NCBI RefSeq assembly: GCF_017357405.1
Contig: NZ_CP071597.1
Span: 1,240,001 to 1,304,000 of the forward strand
Source: Halomontanus rarus
GTDB taxonomy: Archaea; Halobacteriota; Halobacteria; Halobacteriales; Natrialbaceae
Direction: 5' to 3'
DNA length: 64,000 nt
In this document: positions 17,214 to 27,147 of the stretch, piece after piece
How positions within the stretch are numbered: the stretch's first letter is position 1
Layout of the letters: each line of letters opens with the position of its first letter
The notes under the pieces: model-generated
The model's input: only the letters and a program-made list of their open reading frames with translations
The model's database searches: none
Told to the model about the DNA's origin: nothing
Made by a program: the position numbers and the translations under genes

Positions 17214-18473
17214 TCACTCGGCGACCGCACAGTTGTTCGGCCCTGACTCGAGTTCGAACGCCGTCCCCTCGTCGACGTCCTCGAGACCGAGGTTCACGCG
17301 GACGATGCGCTCGTCGTTGTTCGGCCGCGGCGGGAGGTCGTCGGTGACGTGGGAGACGAACGCCGCCTCGTCCATCGACAGCGCGGTCAGTCGATCGCGA
17401 AGCGTCTCGAGAGTGGCGACGTAACTGCCGTCCTCGCGGGGGTCGGCGTCGCCGTAGTGCCCCGGCGCGATCGTCGTGTCGTCGGGCAGCGCCAGCACGC
17501 GATCGCGGAGCGTCTCGTACAATCGTCGAGCCGCGGCGGGCGCCTCGTCGCGTCCGCCCTCGAGATCGGGCCGGCCGACCCCCTCGAGGAAGAGTGTGTC
17601 GCCGGTGAACAGGGTCGCAGTGCCGGCGTCGCCGTCGCCGTCGGTGTCACCACTCGCACCACGCTCGAGTCGAAACGAGAGCGACTCGCGCGTGTGCCCC
17701 GGCGTCGCTAACACGGAGAGCGTCGCGTCGCCGACCTGCAGTTCGTCGCCGTCGGCGACGGTCGTCGCGTCGAACGCGAGACCGCGGTCGCGAGCACCCG
17801 CGGGAACGACCGCCTCCGCGTCGGTTCGCGCCGCGAGGTCGCGAACGCCGCTAACGTGGTCGGCGTGGACGTGCGTGTCGATCGCGTACCGCATCTCGAC
17901 GCCGCGGTCGTCGAGGTCCTCGACGTATCGGTTCGCGAACGTCCGGAGCGGATCGATCACCGCCGCCTCGCCGCCGCTAACGACGGCGTAGGCGAGACAG
18001 CCGCTCGAGGGGCGGTCGTACTGCAGGACCGATACCGTCGTGGACCCGCCGACGTCGAGTTCGCGAACGAGGTACAGTTCGGCCCACGCGTCCATCCCGC
18101 CGGCGAGATTTCGCGCCTCGAAACCCGCCTCCCGGAGGAGGGACACGGCGTGGGCGCTGGCCTCTCCGCGCCCGCAGACCGCGAGGATCGGCTCCACGAG
18201 GTCGTGGTCGTCGACCAGATCGGCTACGCGACCCGTGGCTTCGGCCTGCACGAACCGCATGTGCGGAATCTGGACGGCCTCGAGGCCGTCCCCCTCGAGG
18301 TGCCAGCGCTCGAATTCGTCACGGTCGCGGACGTCGAGGACGGTCAGGGGTCGGGGCCGGGACCGGGACTCGCCGTCGCCGGCCCCCGATCGCAGCCGAT
18401 CGGCCAGCGTCTCGGGGTCGACCGAGGGCGTTTCGTCGGCCGATCGCTCGGTATCGCCGGTCCGATCGCTCAT
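17214..18473 (-). CDS. rhodanese / metallo-beta-lactamase fusion (persulfide dioxygenase-like)
   Basis: This 419-aa fusion has a rhodanese domain first (about 15-135) with active-site Cys100 in Val-Cys-Gly-Arg-Gly-Glu. A metallo-beta-lactamase domain follows (about 145-370) with His-Val-His-Ala-Asp-His at 201-206, His260 and Asp292. The metal ligands look complete. Fusions of these two domains act in sulfur metabolism, typically oxidising glutathione or similar persulfides; haloarchaea would use another thiol. An acidic Gly/Asp insertion (about 272-285) lies in the second domain. The start at 18473 is the Met nearest the divergent rubrerythrin-like gene. Substrate is inferred. Confidence 0.85.
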   Translation of the reverse strand: MSDRTGDTERSADETPSVDPETLADRLRSGAGDGESRSRPRPLTVLDVRDRDEFERWHLEGDGLEAVQIPHMRFVQAEATGRVADLVDDHDLVEPILAVCGRGEASAHAVSLLREAGFEARNLAGGMDAWAELYLVRELDVGGSTTVSVLQYDRPSSGCLAYAVVSGGEAAVIDPLRTFANRYVEDLDDRGVEMRYAIDTHVHADHVSGVRDLAARTDAEAVVPAGARDRGLAFDATTVADGDELQVGDATLSVLATPGHTRESLSFRLERGASGDTDGDGDAGTATLFTGDTLFLEGVGRPDLEGGRDEAPAAARRLYETLRDRVLALPDDTTIAPGHYGDADPREDGSYVATLETLRDRLTALSMDEAAFVSHVTDDLPPRPNNDERIVRVNLGLEDVDEGTAFELESGPNNCAVAE

Positions 18474-18571
18474 ACCGACCGCTACGTCCGCCCGCCAGTT
18501 AACTTCGCGGCCGATCTCGAGACCGTGCGGACGACGCGAACGTTCAACACGACCCGCGGTGTGCGACCGGT

Positions 18572-19204
18572 ATGGACGCGACCAGCTTCTCCGAAACACT
18601 CGAGGACGAGATGGACGTCGAACTCGAGCGCCTCGGCTCGTCGAAACTTCTCGTCGCGCTCACCGACGCCGAACTGGACGAGCCGACGGTCCTGCGGACC
18701 GCTGCGGACGGCGAGCACGCGGCCGCGCGGACCTTCGAGGCGTGGGCCGACGACGAAACCGACGAGGGCGCTCGCGAAGCGTTCGCCGAACTCGCGGCAC
18801 GGGAACGGGATCACTACGACCGCGTGACGGATGCACTTGAGGGGGACCACGACGGGACCCCGGAAGACGGCGCCGTACACGCCGAACTCCGCTCGCTCGA
18901 GACGACGACGGCCCGACTCGGCGGGCTCGTCGGACGGGCGCTGGTCGGCGAGCGGACCCACCTACAGCTCGTGAGCTTCTTCGTCAACGAAGGGGACGAG
19001 ACCCGAGCCGAGCTCTTCCGGGAGTTACGCGCCGACACGAACGCGTCTCGCGAACGGGCGCTCGAGTTGCTCGCAGACGTCTGCGAGACCGACGAGGACT
19101 GGGGTCGGGCGCGAGAGGCCGCCGAGAGCGTGATCCAGCGCGCCTACGACGAGTACGCGGACTCGCTGGAGGGCCTCGGCGTCGATCCGAAGCCGATCTG
19201 TTGA
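18572..19204 (+). CDS. rubrerythrin/ferritin-like protein
   Basis: This 210-aa, almost wholly helical protein has Glu/His-containing helices spaced as in ferritin-like four-helix bundles: DGEHAAARTFEAW and ARERDHYDRV in the first half, ERTHLQLVSFFVNEGDE in the second. It contains no rubredoxin-type Cys pair. Diiron binding is likely but the ligands cannot be fixed without alignment. It is divergent from the persulfide dioxygenase-like gene with only 98 bases between starts, suggesting shared control under oxidative or sulfide stress. Confidence 0.65.
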   Translation: MDATSFSETLEDEMDVELERLGSSKLLVALTDAELDEPTVLRTAADGEHAAARTFEAWADDETDEGAREAFAELAARERDHYDRVTDALEGDHDGTPEDGAVHAELRSLETTTARLGGLVGRALVGERTHLQLVSFFVNEGDETRAELFRELRADTNASRERALELLADVCETDEDWGRAREAAESVIQRAYDEYADSLEGLGVDPKPIC

Positions 19205-19404
19205 GGGAACGAACGTCGAAACGTAACATTCGGAACTCGGAACTCGAGACCGAGACCGATACGTGGCTGTGCCGGGACTCGAAGGCGAGTCGGAGACGGA
19301 CAGACGACGAAAATGACCGAAAGAACGCGTGTGAACGTAAAGCGGACTCGAGTGTCGACGCGGTCCTCCCGTCGACGTGCGACCGATCGAAAACGGATGC
19401 GGCG

Positions 19405-20568
19405 TCAGTCGACGAAGTCGATATCGTCGCCGGCGGGCTGGACGGCCTCGGTTTCGTCCTCCGGTCGGCCGTAGATCTGCGGGGACTCGACGCCGGTGAC
19501 GACGATCATCGTCCGCATGCTGCCCTCGAGGGACTCGTCGATCGAGGTCCCCCAGATGATGCGGGCGTCGGGGTCGATCCGGTCGTAGATCTCCTCGACG
19601 ACGCCTTCGGCTTCTTCGATGGACATGTCGTTACCGCCGGTGACGTTGACGAGCGCGGAGTTCGCGCCGGAGATGTCGACGTCCAGAAGCGGCGAGCGCA
19701 GCGCGGTCTTGACGGAGTCTTCGGCTTTCGCCTCCGAGTCGGCTTCGCCCAGGCCGATCATCGCGACGCCGCCCCGTTCCATGACGGTGCGAACGTCGGC
19801 GAAGTCGAGGTTGACGAGGCCGGGTTTCGTGATGAGTTCCGTGATACCCTTGACCGAGCGCATCAGGACTTCGTCGCTCACCTTGAACGCCTGGCGGACG
19901 GGAAGCTTGCCGACGGAGTCGAGCAGGCGGTCGTTGGGGACGACGATCACCGTGTCGCTGACGTCGCGCAGGCGCTCTAAGCCGGCCTCGGCGTTGGTCC
20001 GCCGCACTTCGCCTTCCGCGGTAAAGGGCGTCGTGACGATCGAGATGGTCAGCGCGCCCGACTCGCGGGCGGCTTTCGCGACGACGGGCGCGGAACCGGT
20101 CCCGGTCCCGCCACCCAGCCCCGCGGTGACGAAGACCATGTCCGAGCCGTCGATGGCGTCGTAGATGTCCTGCTGGCTCTCGAGGGCGGCTTCCTCGCCG
20201 ACCTGCGGGAGCGAACCGGCACCGCGGCCGCCGGTTTTCTGCTCGCCCATGAGGATCTTGGTGTCAGCGTCAATCTCCACGAGGTGCTGGACGTCGGTGT
20301 TGGCCGCGACGAGTTTGGCGCCGTGGATTCCCTCCTCGTCCATGCGGTTGACGGTGTTCCCGCCGGCGCCGCCACAGCCGACGACCGTGATGTCGGTCTG
20401 GAGATCCTGCAGGACGTCCGCTAATTCGTCGTCCGTCATCGTCCCCGAGGGGTTCGGTTCCTGTCCCTCGCCCTGTTCCTGTTCGTGGTCCGAGTCGGCC
20501 GCCTCGGGGAACGCGTCCTCGCCCCCATCTTCGGCCTCGTCGATGGCGTTCTCGACAATAGAGTCCAT
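19405..20568 (-). CDS. ftsZ1: cell division protein FtsZ1
   Basis: This 387-aa tubulin-superfamily GTPase has the Rossmann start [15 protein letters not shown] (about 62-76), the signature GGGTGTGS (about 152-159) and the T7 loop [11 protein letters not shown]. An acidic N-terminal tail of about 55 residues, starting MDSIV, and the C-terminal segment SPQIYGR are typical of haloarchaeal FtsZ1. FtsZ1 forms the mid-cell ring and is needed for assembly of the division machinery with FtsZ2. No neighbour here is a known division gene. A perfect palindrome lies just upstream of its TATA region. Confidence 0.95.
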   Translation of the reverse strand: MDSIVENAIDEAEDGGEDAFPEAADSDHEQEQGEGQEPNPSGTMTDDELADVLQDLQTDITVVGCGGAGGNTVNRMDEEGIHGAKLVAANTDVQHLVEIDADTKILMGEQKTGGRGAGSLPQVGEEAALESQQDIYDAIDGSDMVFVTAGLGGGTGTGSAPVVAKAARESGALTISIVTTPFTAEGEVRRTNAEAGLERLRDVSDTVIVVPNDRLLDSVGKLPVRQAFKVSDEVLMRSVKGITELITKPGLVNLDFADVRTVMERGGVAMIGLGEADSEAKAEDSVKTALRSPLLDVDISGANSALVNVTGGNDMSIEEAEGVVEEIYDRIDPDARIIWGTSIDESLEGSMRTMIVVTGVESPQIYGRPEDETEAVQPAGDDIDFVD

Positions 20569-20593
20569 TCTTGCCCCCTTCTATAATACGGAG

Positions 20594-20634
20594 CGTAATT
20601 ATCTTTCCCCCCGATCGTCAGACGTTCGTCTGAC
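20594..20634 (-). promoter_or_regulatory. ftsZ1 promoter with an upstream palindrome
   Basis: On the minus strand a TATA-like GATAATTA (about 20596-20603) lies about 30 bases before the ftsZ1 ATG. Immediately upstream is the palindrome GTCAGACG-TT-CGTCTGAC (20617-20634), two perfect 8-bp arms. Its place next to the BRE/TATA fits an operator or activator site. The regulator is unknown. Confidence 0.55.
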
Positions 20635-20703
20635 AGATTAATACACTCTTTACCGATTTATACAACGAGACGACGACCCGCTGTTTCCAGTGGTAAGAAC
20701 GAC

Positions 20704-22095
20704 TTACTCGTCGTCGACGTATCGCGGAAGTGAGAACCGAGACCGCCGCTCCGTCCGAACGTCCTCGGGACTGATCGATTCGCCGTCGACGGTGACCGAC
20801 TCGCCGCCGGCGAGCGCACCGAACTTCGGCCCCTCGGGGACGCCCAGTTCGGTCGCACGGTCCGGATCGAATGCCTCCTCTCTCGCGACGACCCCGTCGG
20901 ACTCGAGGCGCACCTCGTCGTACTTCTCGCGGAGGATCGCGACGAGTTCCGCGAGGAGGTTCTCGACCGCCTCGAGCGAACTCGATCCGCGCGTGTCCGT
21001 CGTGTCGAACGAATCGGAACCCACCGGCACCGCCGCGTGCGCCCCAATCCGACTCCCTCCGTTCGTCGTCTCGAACGCGATCGCGTGGGCCTCGAGTACC
21101 GTCCGAACGCGGTCGGGGTCGATCCCTTCGGCGGCGCCGAGCAACTCCGACGGTAACTCGACCAGGGTGAACGACGCCTCGCGTCGGTCGCCGAATCGAA
21201 CGCTGTCGTCGATCGAACCCAGCTCGGCTTCGACGCGGTCGACGACCTCGAGCGATCGGTCGCCGACTTCGCGCACCCACGTCTCGCTCACGACGCGATA
21301 GCCGAGGTCCTCGACGACGGCCTCGAGCGCCGGACGGTCGTCGTCGACGACCGCGAGGTCGGCGTCGCTGGCCGCGAAGGCCCGGTCGATTACCTCGCGA
21401 TGCGCGTCGGGGTCGCCCATCGCCTCGAGCGCCCAGTCGGCGCCGACGTGGCCGACGGCCCACGGCGTCTCGCGGACGATCCGTTCGAACCGCGGGACGT
21501 AGTGGTTTCCGCCGAAGCCGACGAGCTGTGTCTTTCGGTGAGGTTCGGTGTCTCGCAAGGCGAGAATCGATCGCGCGACGGCCTCGGCACCCGCGGGGTC
21601 GTCCCACTGCTCGTCGCTACTGCCGAGTTCGGCGAACAGCGAGGGACAGCCGACGTCGGTCGGGCCGTGGTGGGTGCACTCGAGTCCGACGTCGTACGCC
21701 GGCGGTGCGTACTCCTCGAACGCCTCGCGCAAGACGGCGAGCGCGTTCGGACACGCTTCGGCGAGCGCCCCGTCCTCGCCGCCGAACTCCGCGGGCCCGA
21801 AGTTCCCCGTGAAGTGGCCCGTCAGGAGCGCGCCGGTGTCGCCGGCGTGACGGGAGGCGAAGACCAGCAGATCGGGATCGCAGTCGAAGGCGTCGACGGG
21901 TGACTCGAGCTCGAGGTGGAGGTCGTCGAACGAGCGCAGTTCGAAGCCATCGGTCCGGTACCAGGTGCCGCCGCCGTCGGCGTCGGGGCGGGTCGCGTCC
22001 TCGAGCGTCTCCCAGTCGGCACGGTCGCGAAGCTCGTTACAGATGTGCGTCGAGGCGCGGTCGGCGCGGCTTTCGACGATCGCGATCACGGTCAC
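20704..22095 (-). CDS. dtdA: D-aminoacyl-tRNA deacylase, archaeal type
   Basis: This 463-aa protein matches the archaeal/plant DTD2-type deacylase, which removes D-amino acids mischarged on tRNA. Conserved segments are FASRHAGDTGALLTGHFTGNFG (about 78-99), LECTHHGPTDVGCPSLFAELGSS (about 138-160) and VGFGGNHYVPRFERI (about 192-206). The C-terminal half (about 280-463) is a haloarchaea-type extension beyond the catalytic domain, of unknown role. It is probably transcribed separately from ftsZ1, 135 bases downstream. Confidence 0.88.
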   Translation of the reverse strand: MTVIAIVESRADRASTHICNELRDRADWETLEDATRPDADGGGTWYRTDGFELRSFDDLHLELESPVDAFDCDPDLLVFASRHAGDTGALLTGHFTGNFGPAEFGGEDGALAEACPNALAVLREAFEEYAPPAYDVGLECTHHGPTDVGCPSLFAELGSSDEQWDDPAGAEAVARSILALRDTEPHRKTQLVGFGGNHYVPRFERIVRETPWAVGHVGADWALEAMGDPDAHREVIDRAFAASDADLAVVDDDRPALEAVVEDLGYRVVSETWVREVGDRSLEVVDRVEAELGSIDDSVRFGDRREASFTLVELPSELLGAAEGIDPDRVRTVLEAHAIAFETTNGGSRIGAHAAVPVGSDSFDTTDTRGSSSLEAVENLLAELVAILREKYDEVRLESDGVVAREEAFDPDRATELGVPEGPKFGALAGGESVTVDGESISPEDVRTERRSRFSLPRYVDDE

Positions 22096-22208
22096 GGCCG
22101 TCCCTGCGTGCTGCGGGCCTGAATACGCTCCGTTTTCCCCCGCTACGACAGTGCGTTATCTCACCATCGCGGAACCGAGAACGGCGAAATCGAACGACGG
22201 CCGAGCAC

Positions 22209-23198
22209 TCACGGCAACAACAGGTAGACGAATCCCGCGTAACAACTGACGAGAATCGCGCCGTCGAACCGAGTCAGTTTCCGTCCGTAGGCCATCATCG
22301 CGACCAGCAAGACGGTGAACGCGACCAGCATCGGAAGCTCGAATCGGAGGGTGCTCGCCTCGACAGAAATCGGGACGATCACCGCCACGATCCCCAGCAC
22401 GGCGAGGATGTTGTAGATGTTCGACCCGACGACGTTCCCGACGCTGAAGGCCGTCTCACCCCGGATCGCCCCGACGACCGACGCCGCCAGCTCCGGCAGC
22501 GAGGTTCCGAGTGCGAGGACGGTGAGTCCGATAAACAGGTCCGAGAAGTTCATCGCCTCGAGGATGCCGCGGCCGCCGGTGATGAGCCACCGGGAGCCGA
22601 CGACGAGGACGACCAGACCCGCGACGACGAGCGCGACGTCTTTGAGGGCGATATCACGTCCGTTTTGACTCCCACTCTCACCCGTCCCTTCCTCCCCGCC
22701 GGGCTGATCGTCGACCATCGGCGCGGGATCGGCGTTGGCGTAGTACAGCAAGTAGGCCGTGAATCCGGAGAGCGCGAGCAGGAAAATCGTCCCCTCGAGC
22801 CGGCCGATCGTCCCGTTGGCACCGAAGGCGATCAGCAGGAACGCTGCGAAGACCATGAACGGGACGTGCCGTCGCATGGCGACCGTGCTGATCGAGAGCG
22901 GGCGGATCAGCGCCGAAATCCCGAGCACGAGCCCGATGTTCGCGATGTTCGATCCGACGATCGCGCCGAGGCCGATGTCCGTCGAGACGTTGAGCGCCCC
23001 GATGGTCGAGACGAACAGCTCCGGCGCGGTCGTCGCGAACGCGACGACGGTCACGCCGACGGTCGCCGCGCGCAAGCCGAGGCCGAGCGCGAGCCGGCCC
23101 GCGCCGGCGACGAGTAACTCCGCGCCGCCGTACAGACAGCAGACGCCACCCGCGAGCAGGAGTACGTAGAGGGGAAATCCCTCGAGCCCGAGGACCAT
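22209..23198 (-). CDS. Ca2+/Na+ exchanger family membrane protein
   Basis: This 329-aa membrane protein is made of two homologous halves of about five helices each, the layout of the Ca2+:cation antiporter (CaCA) family and YrbG-like proteins. The alpha-repeat ion-binding motifs are present: VAFATTAPEL with GSNIANIGLVLG in half one, and LALGTSLPEL with GSNIYNILAVLG in half two. A Gly/Glu-rich cytoplasmic loop separates the halves (about 150-175). It should exchange Na+ or H+ for Ca2+ across the cytoplasmic membrane. Ion specificity is inferred. Confidence 0.9.
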   Translation of the reverse strand: MVLGLEGFPLYVLLLAGGVCCLYGGAELLVAGAGRLALGLGLRAATVGVTVVAFATTAPELFVSTIGALNVSTDIGLGAIVGSNIANIGLVLGISALIRPLSISTVAMRRHVPFMVFAAFLLIAFGANGTIGRLEGTIFLLALSGFTAYLLYYANADPAPMVDDQPGGEEGTGESGSQNGRDIALKDVALVVAGLVVLVVGSRWLITGGRGILEAMNFSDLFIGLTVLALGTSLPELAASVVGAIRGETAFSVGNVVGSNIYNILAVLGIVAVIVPISVEASTLRFELPMLVAFTVLLVAMMAYGRKLTRFDGAILVSCYAGFVYLLLP

Positions 23199-23367
23199 AT
23201 ACGCCGGGATACAGCCGAACGGTGTATAAGCGGTACGAAACGCGACGCGTGAGACTCGAGTCGGTCACTCGATACTGGTCGCGAGCGACCCGTTCTCGAG
23301 TCGAGCGGTCGGAACCCGACGGCCGTCGTCCGCACCGATTATACCCCTCCCCTGCACAGGCACACTC

Positions 23368-24174
23368 ATGCACGTCTTCGGTTTACTCGGTAATCCGGTC
23401 GGTCACTCGCTGTCGCCACCGATGCACGAAGCGGCCTACGACGAACTCGAACTCGACGCCCGCTACGTCACCTTCGAACCCGACCGCGACGCGCTCGAGG
23501 CGGCGGTCGACGGCGCGCAGGCGCTGGGAATCACGGGGTTGAACGTCACGATTCCGTTCAAACAGGACGCCCTCGCGTGCGACGCCGTCGCGGTCGACGA
23601 GATGGCGACGCGGATCGGCGCGGTGAACACGATCGACTTCACGGGTGAGCGGGTCACCGGCCACAACACCGACGCGACCGGTGCGTTGCGCGCGCTCCGT
23701 GACCACGACGTGGCGTTCGAGGGAGCGCGCGCGGTCGTCGTCGGCGCGGGCGGTGCGGGACGGGCGATCTCGTTCGGGCTGGCCGACGCGGGTGCGACGG
23801 TCGAGATCGCCAACCGCACGGAAGCCACGGCACACGAGCTCGCGGATGAGGTTCCGAACGCGACCGGGCACGGACTCGAGGCCCTCGAGTCGCTGCTCGC
23901 CGACGCCGACGTGCTGGTCAACGCGACCAGCGTCGGGATGGAGGAGGACGCGACGCCGGTTCCCGCCGAAGCCCTGCACGGCGACCTCACGGTGATGGAC
24001 GCCGTCTACCGGCCGCTCGAGACGCGACTGCTCCGGGACGCGGCCGCCGTCGGCGCGACGACGGTCGACGGCGCGTGGATGTTACTGTACCAGGGCGTCG
24101 AGGCGCTCGAGTTGTGGACGGGCGAGTCGGCACCCGTCGGTGCGATGAACGAGGCGCTTCGCGCTCGATTATAA
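23368..24174 (+). CDS. aroE: shikimate dehydrogenase
   Basis: This 268-aa NADP-dependent shikimate dehydrogenase catalyses step four of the shikimate pathway. The substrate-binding SLSPPMHE (about 15-22), the catalytic Lys in VTIPFKQ (about 66) and the nucleotide-binding [10 protein letters not shown] (about 128-137) are all present. The length is normal. The other shikimate gene in the window, aroA, lies 33 kb away, so aroE is not in a shikimate operon here. A strong hairpin follows 41 bases after its stop. Confidence 0.93.
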   Translation: MHVFGLLGNPVGHSLSPPMHEAAYDELELDARYVTFEPDRDALEAAVDGAQALGITGLNVTIPFKQDALACDAVAVDEMATRIGAVNTIDFTGERVTGHNTDATGALRALRDHDVAFEGARAVVVGAGGAGRAISFGLADAGATVEIANRTEATAHELADEVPNATGHGLEALESLLADADVLVNATSVGMEEDATPVPAEALHGDLTVMDAVYRPLETRLLRDAAAVGATTVDGAWMLLYQGVEALELWTGESAPVGAMNEALRARL

Positions 24175-24214
24175 CGGCACCCACAGCCGCTGATACGGTT
24201 CGCTGGACCGATGT

Positions 24215-24253
24215 ACCGGTTCGGTCGCAGGACGGTCGTGCGACCGAACCGGT
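24215..24253. repeat. perfect 15-bp inverted repeat with 9-base loop
   Basis: ACCGGTTCGGTCGCA (24215-24229) and its exact reverse complement (24239-24253) flank a 9-base loop. It lies between the aroE stop and the promoter of the helix-hairpin-helix protein gene. Possible roles are aroE 3' end formation or an operator for the downstream gene. It is preceded by TGATACGG (24191-24198), as in the near-palindromic repeats at 1714 and 31309. Confidence 0.75.
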
Positions 24254-24329
24254 TCAGCTGTCTCTCGATGGGTGGGCACTTGTCCGCTACCAGCCGTCTT
24301 TAAGTGTGGGTACCAACAATCCTCAGGTA

Positions 24330-25109
24330 ATGGCAATCCTCCAGAAACTGAAGTCCCTCCTGGGGTTGGGCGAGTCGGGTTCGGAGCCGCAGGGTGACCA
24401 CGACGTATCTGTGACCGTCGAACGGCAGGGATCGGGTGCCGACCGTGAACAGAGCGAGAACGGTGGCGGCGACCGTTCGAGCGCACCGAGTACACCGAGT
24501 CCGAGTAGTCCGAGCGCGAGCGCGAGCTCGAGCTCGAGTTCGAGTGTAGACGAGTCCGAATCGGCGCGTGAGACCGAGGACGAGGACGCGGATACGGACG
24601 AAGGTGAACTCGAGGACGACGGTGACGCGACCGACGTTGCCGAAGCTGAGGACGAAACGGACGAAGACGAAGATGCGGACGAGGGTGAGGTCGAAATCGA
24701 GGACGCGGAAGACGGCGACGCTGACGACACCGACGCGGAGAGCGAACTCGAGGACGACACCGATACCGAACTCGAGGACGCCGCGGCCGCCGGGACGACG
24801 GCAGCCGCCTCGACCGGCTCGATGGTAGATCCGACGGACGCGAGCGAAACGGCCGCGGAGCCGGCCGAGGCCACCGATCCGTCGGAGGCGGACGCGACAC
24901 CCGAAGTCGACAAGTCCGGCGGAGAGATTCCGGACGACCCGGTCGATACGATCAAGGGGATCGGCCCGGCCTACGCCGACCGATTGACGGAAGCGGGTAT
25001 CGAAACCGTCAGCGATCTCGCGACCGCCGACGCCGACGAACTGGGCGAGGAGACCGACATCTCGGCCAAGCGCATTCAGGGCTGGATCGATCGCGCGAAA
25101 GCGCGCTGA
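24330..25109 (+). CDS. acidic helix-hairpin-helix protein
   Basis: This 259-aa protein has a short basic amphipathic N-terminus (AILQKLKSLLGLG), then about 170 residues of Ser/Asp/Glu/Ala low complexity. The only folded part is C-terminal (about 205-259): helix-hairpin-helix motifs around TIKGIGPAYADRLTEAGIETVSDL, as in DNA-repair proteins and topoisomerase tails. DNA binding is therefore likely through the C-terminus only. The ATG at 24330 follows a TATA-like TTTAAG about 30 bases upstream. Biological role unknown. Confidence 0.75.
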   Translation: MAILQKLKSLLGLGESGSEPQGDHDVSVTVERQGSGADREQSENGGGDRSSAPSTPSPSSPSASASSSSSSSVDESESARETEDEDADTDEGELEDDGDATDVAEAEDETDEDEDADEGEVEIEDAEDGDADDTDAESELEDDTDTELEDAAAAGTTAAASTGSMVDPTDASETAAEPAEATDPSEADATPEVDKSGGEIPDDPVDTIKGIGPAYADRLTEAGIETVSDLATADADELGEETDISAKRIQGWIDRAKAR

Positions 25110-25335
25110 GGATTCGCCGCTCCCGACTCGTCGCATATATCGTCGGACGACAGCCGCTACGGCCGCATCGCGAACTGTCGGCCGTTGCTGGAAACCACGG
25201 CCGACTATCGGTGATCGATCGTCTCCGACTTTCTTTCGAACGTGTGTCATCATTCCTGCGACCGCGGATCCGGGCTGCCGGTACGATCCGCGGGAACCGC
25301 AAGAGGATTAGTCCGGCACGCCCTTTTTTCCAGCA

Positions 25336-27147
25336 ATGAACGAGCCCCGGGTCCACACCACGCTCGAGTCGTTCCGAAGCGTCGCCGCCGACGCGCCGGA
25401 CGGGGCCCGAATTCCCGTCGAAGTCCGCGTCCGCGTTCGGGATCCGTTTCTCGCCTATCGTCGCGCGCGCGGACGGGAGCGCTCTCGATCCGGCTCCGAT
25501 TTCGCCCCTCGCTCGTCCACCGACTCGGACGCTGACTCCCACGTTGAATCCGACCCCGACTCCGACTCCGGCACCGGCACCGATCCCGCCGGCGTCTTCC
25601 TCGAGACCACCGGCGGACAACGAGGCTGGGGATACTTCGGTCTCGAGCCGGTCGAACGGTTGACGGTCGGACCGGACGCGGTTTCGATTGCGGATCCGGC
25701 CGCCACCGCAGCCGCCTCCGATCGCCCCCAGCCGTCGTCACCCACCCTCGAGGCGCTCGAGAGACTGCTCGCGGGCGAGACGCTGGTCCGGGGCGACTGC
25801 GAGGTCCCCTACCCCTGCGGTGTCGTCGGCTGGCTCTCCTACGACGTCGTCCGTGAACTCGAGGACCTCCCCGAGTCGGCCGTGGACGATCGCGGTCTGC
25901 CGCGACTCGAGGTCGGCGTCTTCGATCGATTGGCGTCGTGGGAGGGTCCGACCGAGGGCGGCGACGGGACGGGCGAGGACGGTGCAGTCACGCTGCGCGT
26001 CACGGCCTGTCCGCGAGTCGACGGCGACCCCGGGGACGCCTACGAACGCGGCCGACAACGGGCCCTCGAACTCGCACGGACCGCCCTCGAGGGCGAACCG
26101 AGAATCGACCCGCCGCCGGCCGCGACCGACGAGGCCCGCTTCGAGAGCGAGTGCGGTCGCGAGGCGTTCGCCGACCGCGTCCGTCGCGTCAAGGAGTACG
26201 TCCGCGACGGCGACACGTTCCAGGCGAACATCTCCCAGCGACTCGTGGCGCCCGCCGCCGTCCACCCGGTGGCCGCCTACGACGCGCTCCGACGGGTGAA
26301 CCCGGCCCCCTACTCGTGTCTGCTCGAGTTCCGTGCGGCCGACCTGATCGGCGCGAGCCCCGAACTCCTCTTGGAGCGCGAGGGCGACTTCCTGCGGACG
26401 GAACCGATCGCGGGGACGCGACCGCGCGGGTCGACCCTCGAGGAAGACGAGGCGCTCGAGGCCGACCTCCTAGGAGACGAGAAAGAGCGCGCCGAACACG
26501 CGATGCTGGTCGATCTCGAGCGCAACGATCTGGGTAAGGTCGCCGAGTACGGCAGCGTCGCGGTCGAGGAGTACCGCCGGGTCGATCGCTACTCCGAGGT
26601 GATGCACCTCGTCTCGAACGTCACGGGGCGGCTCCGGGACGACGAGACGCTGGCCGACGCGATCGCGGCGGTCTTCCCCGGGGGCACGATCACCGGCGCT
26701 CCCAAACCGCGGACGATGGAGATCATCGACGAGCTCGAGGCGACCCAACGAGGGCCGTACACCGGCAGCGTCGGGATCTTCGGGTTCGACGGCCGGGCGA
26801 CGCTGAACATCGTCATCCGGACGCTCGTCCGCCAGCACGCGGAGTACCACCTCCGCGTGGGAGCGGGGATCGTCCACGACTCCGACCCCTATCGGGAGTA
26901 CGACGAGACCCTCGCCAAGGCGCGGGCGCTGATCGCGGCCGTCGACGAGGCGCTCGGCGAACGGGCGGCGATGACGGTCGAAGCGGCCGCCGACGAGGCG
27001 GACCGGACGGGAGCGGACGCCGCCGCGGCGACCGACTTCGAGTCCGACGAACGGGACCCTCGAGCGAGCGATCGTCGGGAATCCTTCGGCGACGGTAACA
27101 GTGACAGTGACAGTGACGGCGAGAACGACGGAGATCGCGATGAGTGA
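25336..27147 (+). CDS. pabB: aminodeoxychorismate / anthranilate synthase component I
   Basis: This 603-aa chorismate-utilising enzyme has the C-terminal chorismate-binding domain motifs [37 protein letters not shown] and [13 protein letters not shown] (about 325-465). Residue Ala in PIAGT is what anthranilate synthases carry, but several PabB enzymes share it. The downstream glutaminase and 4-amino-4-deoxychorismate lyase genes argue for PabB, the p-aminobenzoate branch of folate synthesis. A Ser/Asp repeat insertion (about 50-80) and an acidic repeat tail are unusual and are encoded by simple hexamers. Its stop overlaps the pabA start by 8 bases. Confidence 0.85.
   Translation: MNEPRVHTTLESFRSVAADAPDGARIPVEVRVRVRDPFLAYRRARGRERSRSGSDFAPRSSTDSDADSHVESDPDSDSGTGTDPAGVFLETTGGQRGWGYFGLEPVERLTVGPDAVSIADPAATAAASDRPQPSSPTLEALERLLAGETLVRGDCEVPYPCGVVGWLSYDVVRELEDLPESAVDDRGLPRLEVGVFDRLASWEGPTEGGDGTGEDGAVTLRVTACPRVDGDPGDAYERGRQRALELARTALEGEPRIDPPPAATDEARFESECGREAFADRVRRVKEYVRDGDTFQANISQRLVAPAAVHPVAAYDALRRVNPAPYSCLLEFRAADLIGASPELLLEREGDFLRTEPIAGTRPRGSTLEEDEALEADLLGDEKERAEHAMLVDLERNDLGKVAEYGSVAVEEYRRVDRYSEVMHLVSNVTGRLRDDETLADAIAAVFPGGTITGAPKPRTMEIIDELEATQRGPYTGSVGIFGFDGRATLNIVIRTLVRQHAEYHLRVGAGIVHDSDPYREYDETLAKARALIAAVDEALGERAAMTVEAAADEADRTGADAAAATDFESDERDPRASDRRESFGDGNSDSDSDGENDGDRDE

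Noticed and set aside
24456-24800. CRISPR-like or tandem-repeat array in the repetitive Ser/Asp region
   Set aside because: The repeats are irregular codon-level repeats inside one open frame, without spacers or a constant repeat unit.
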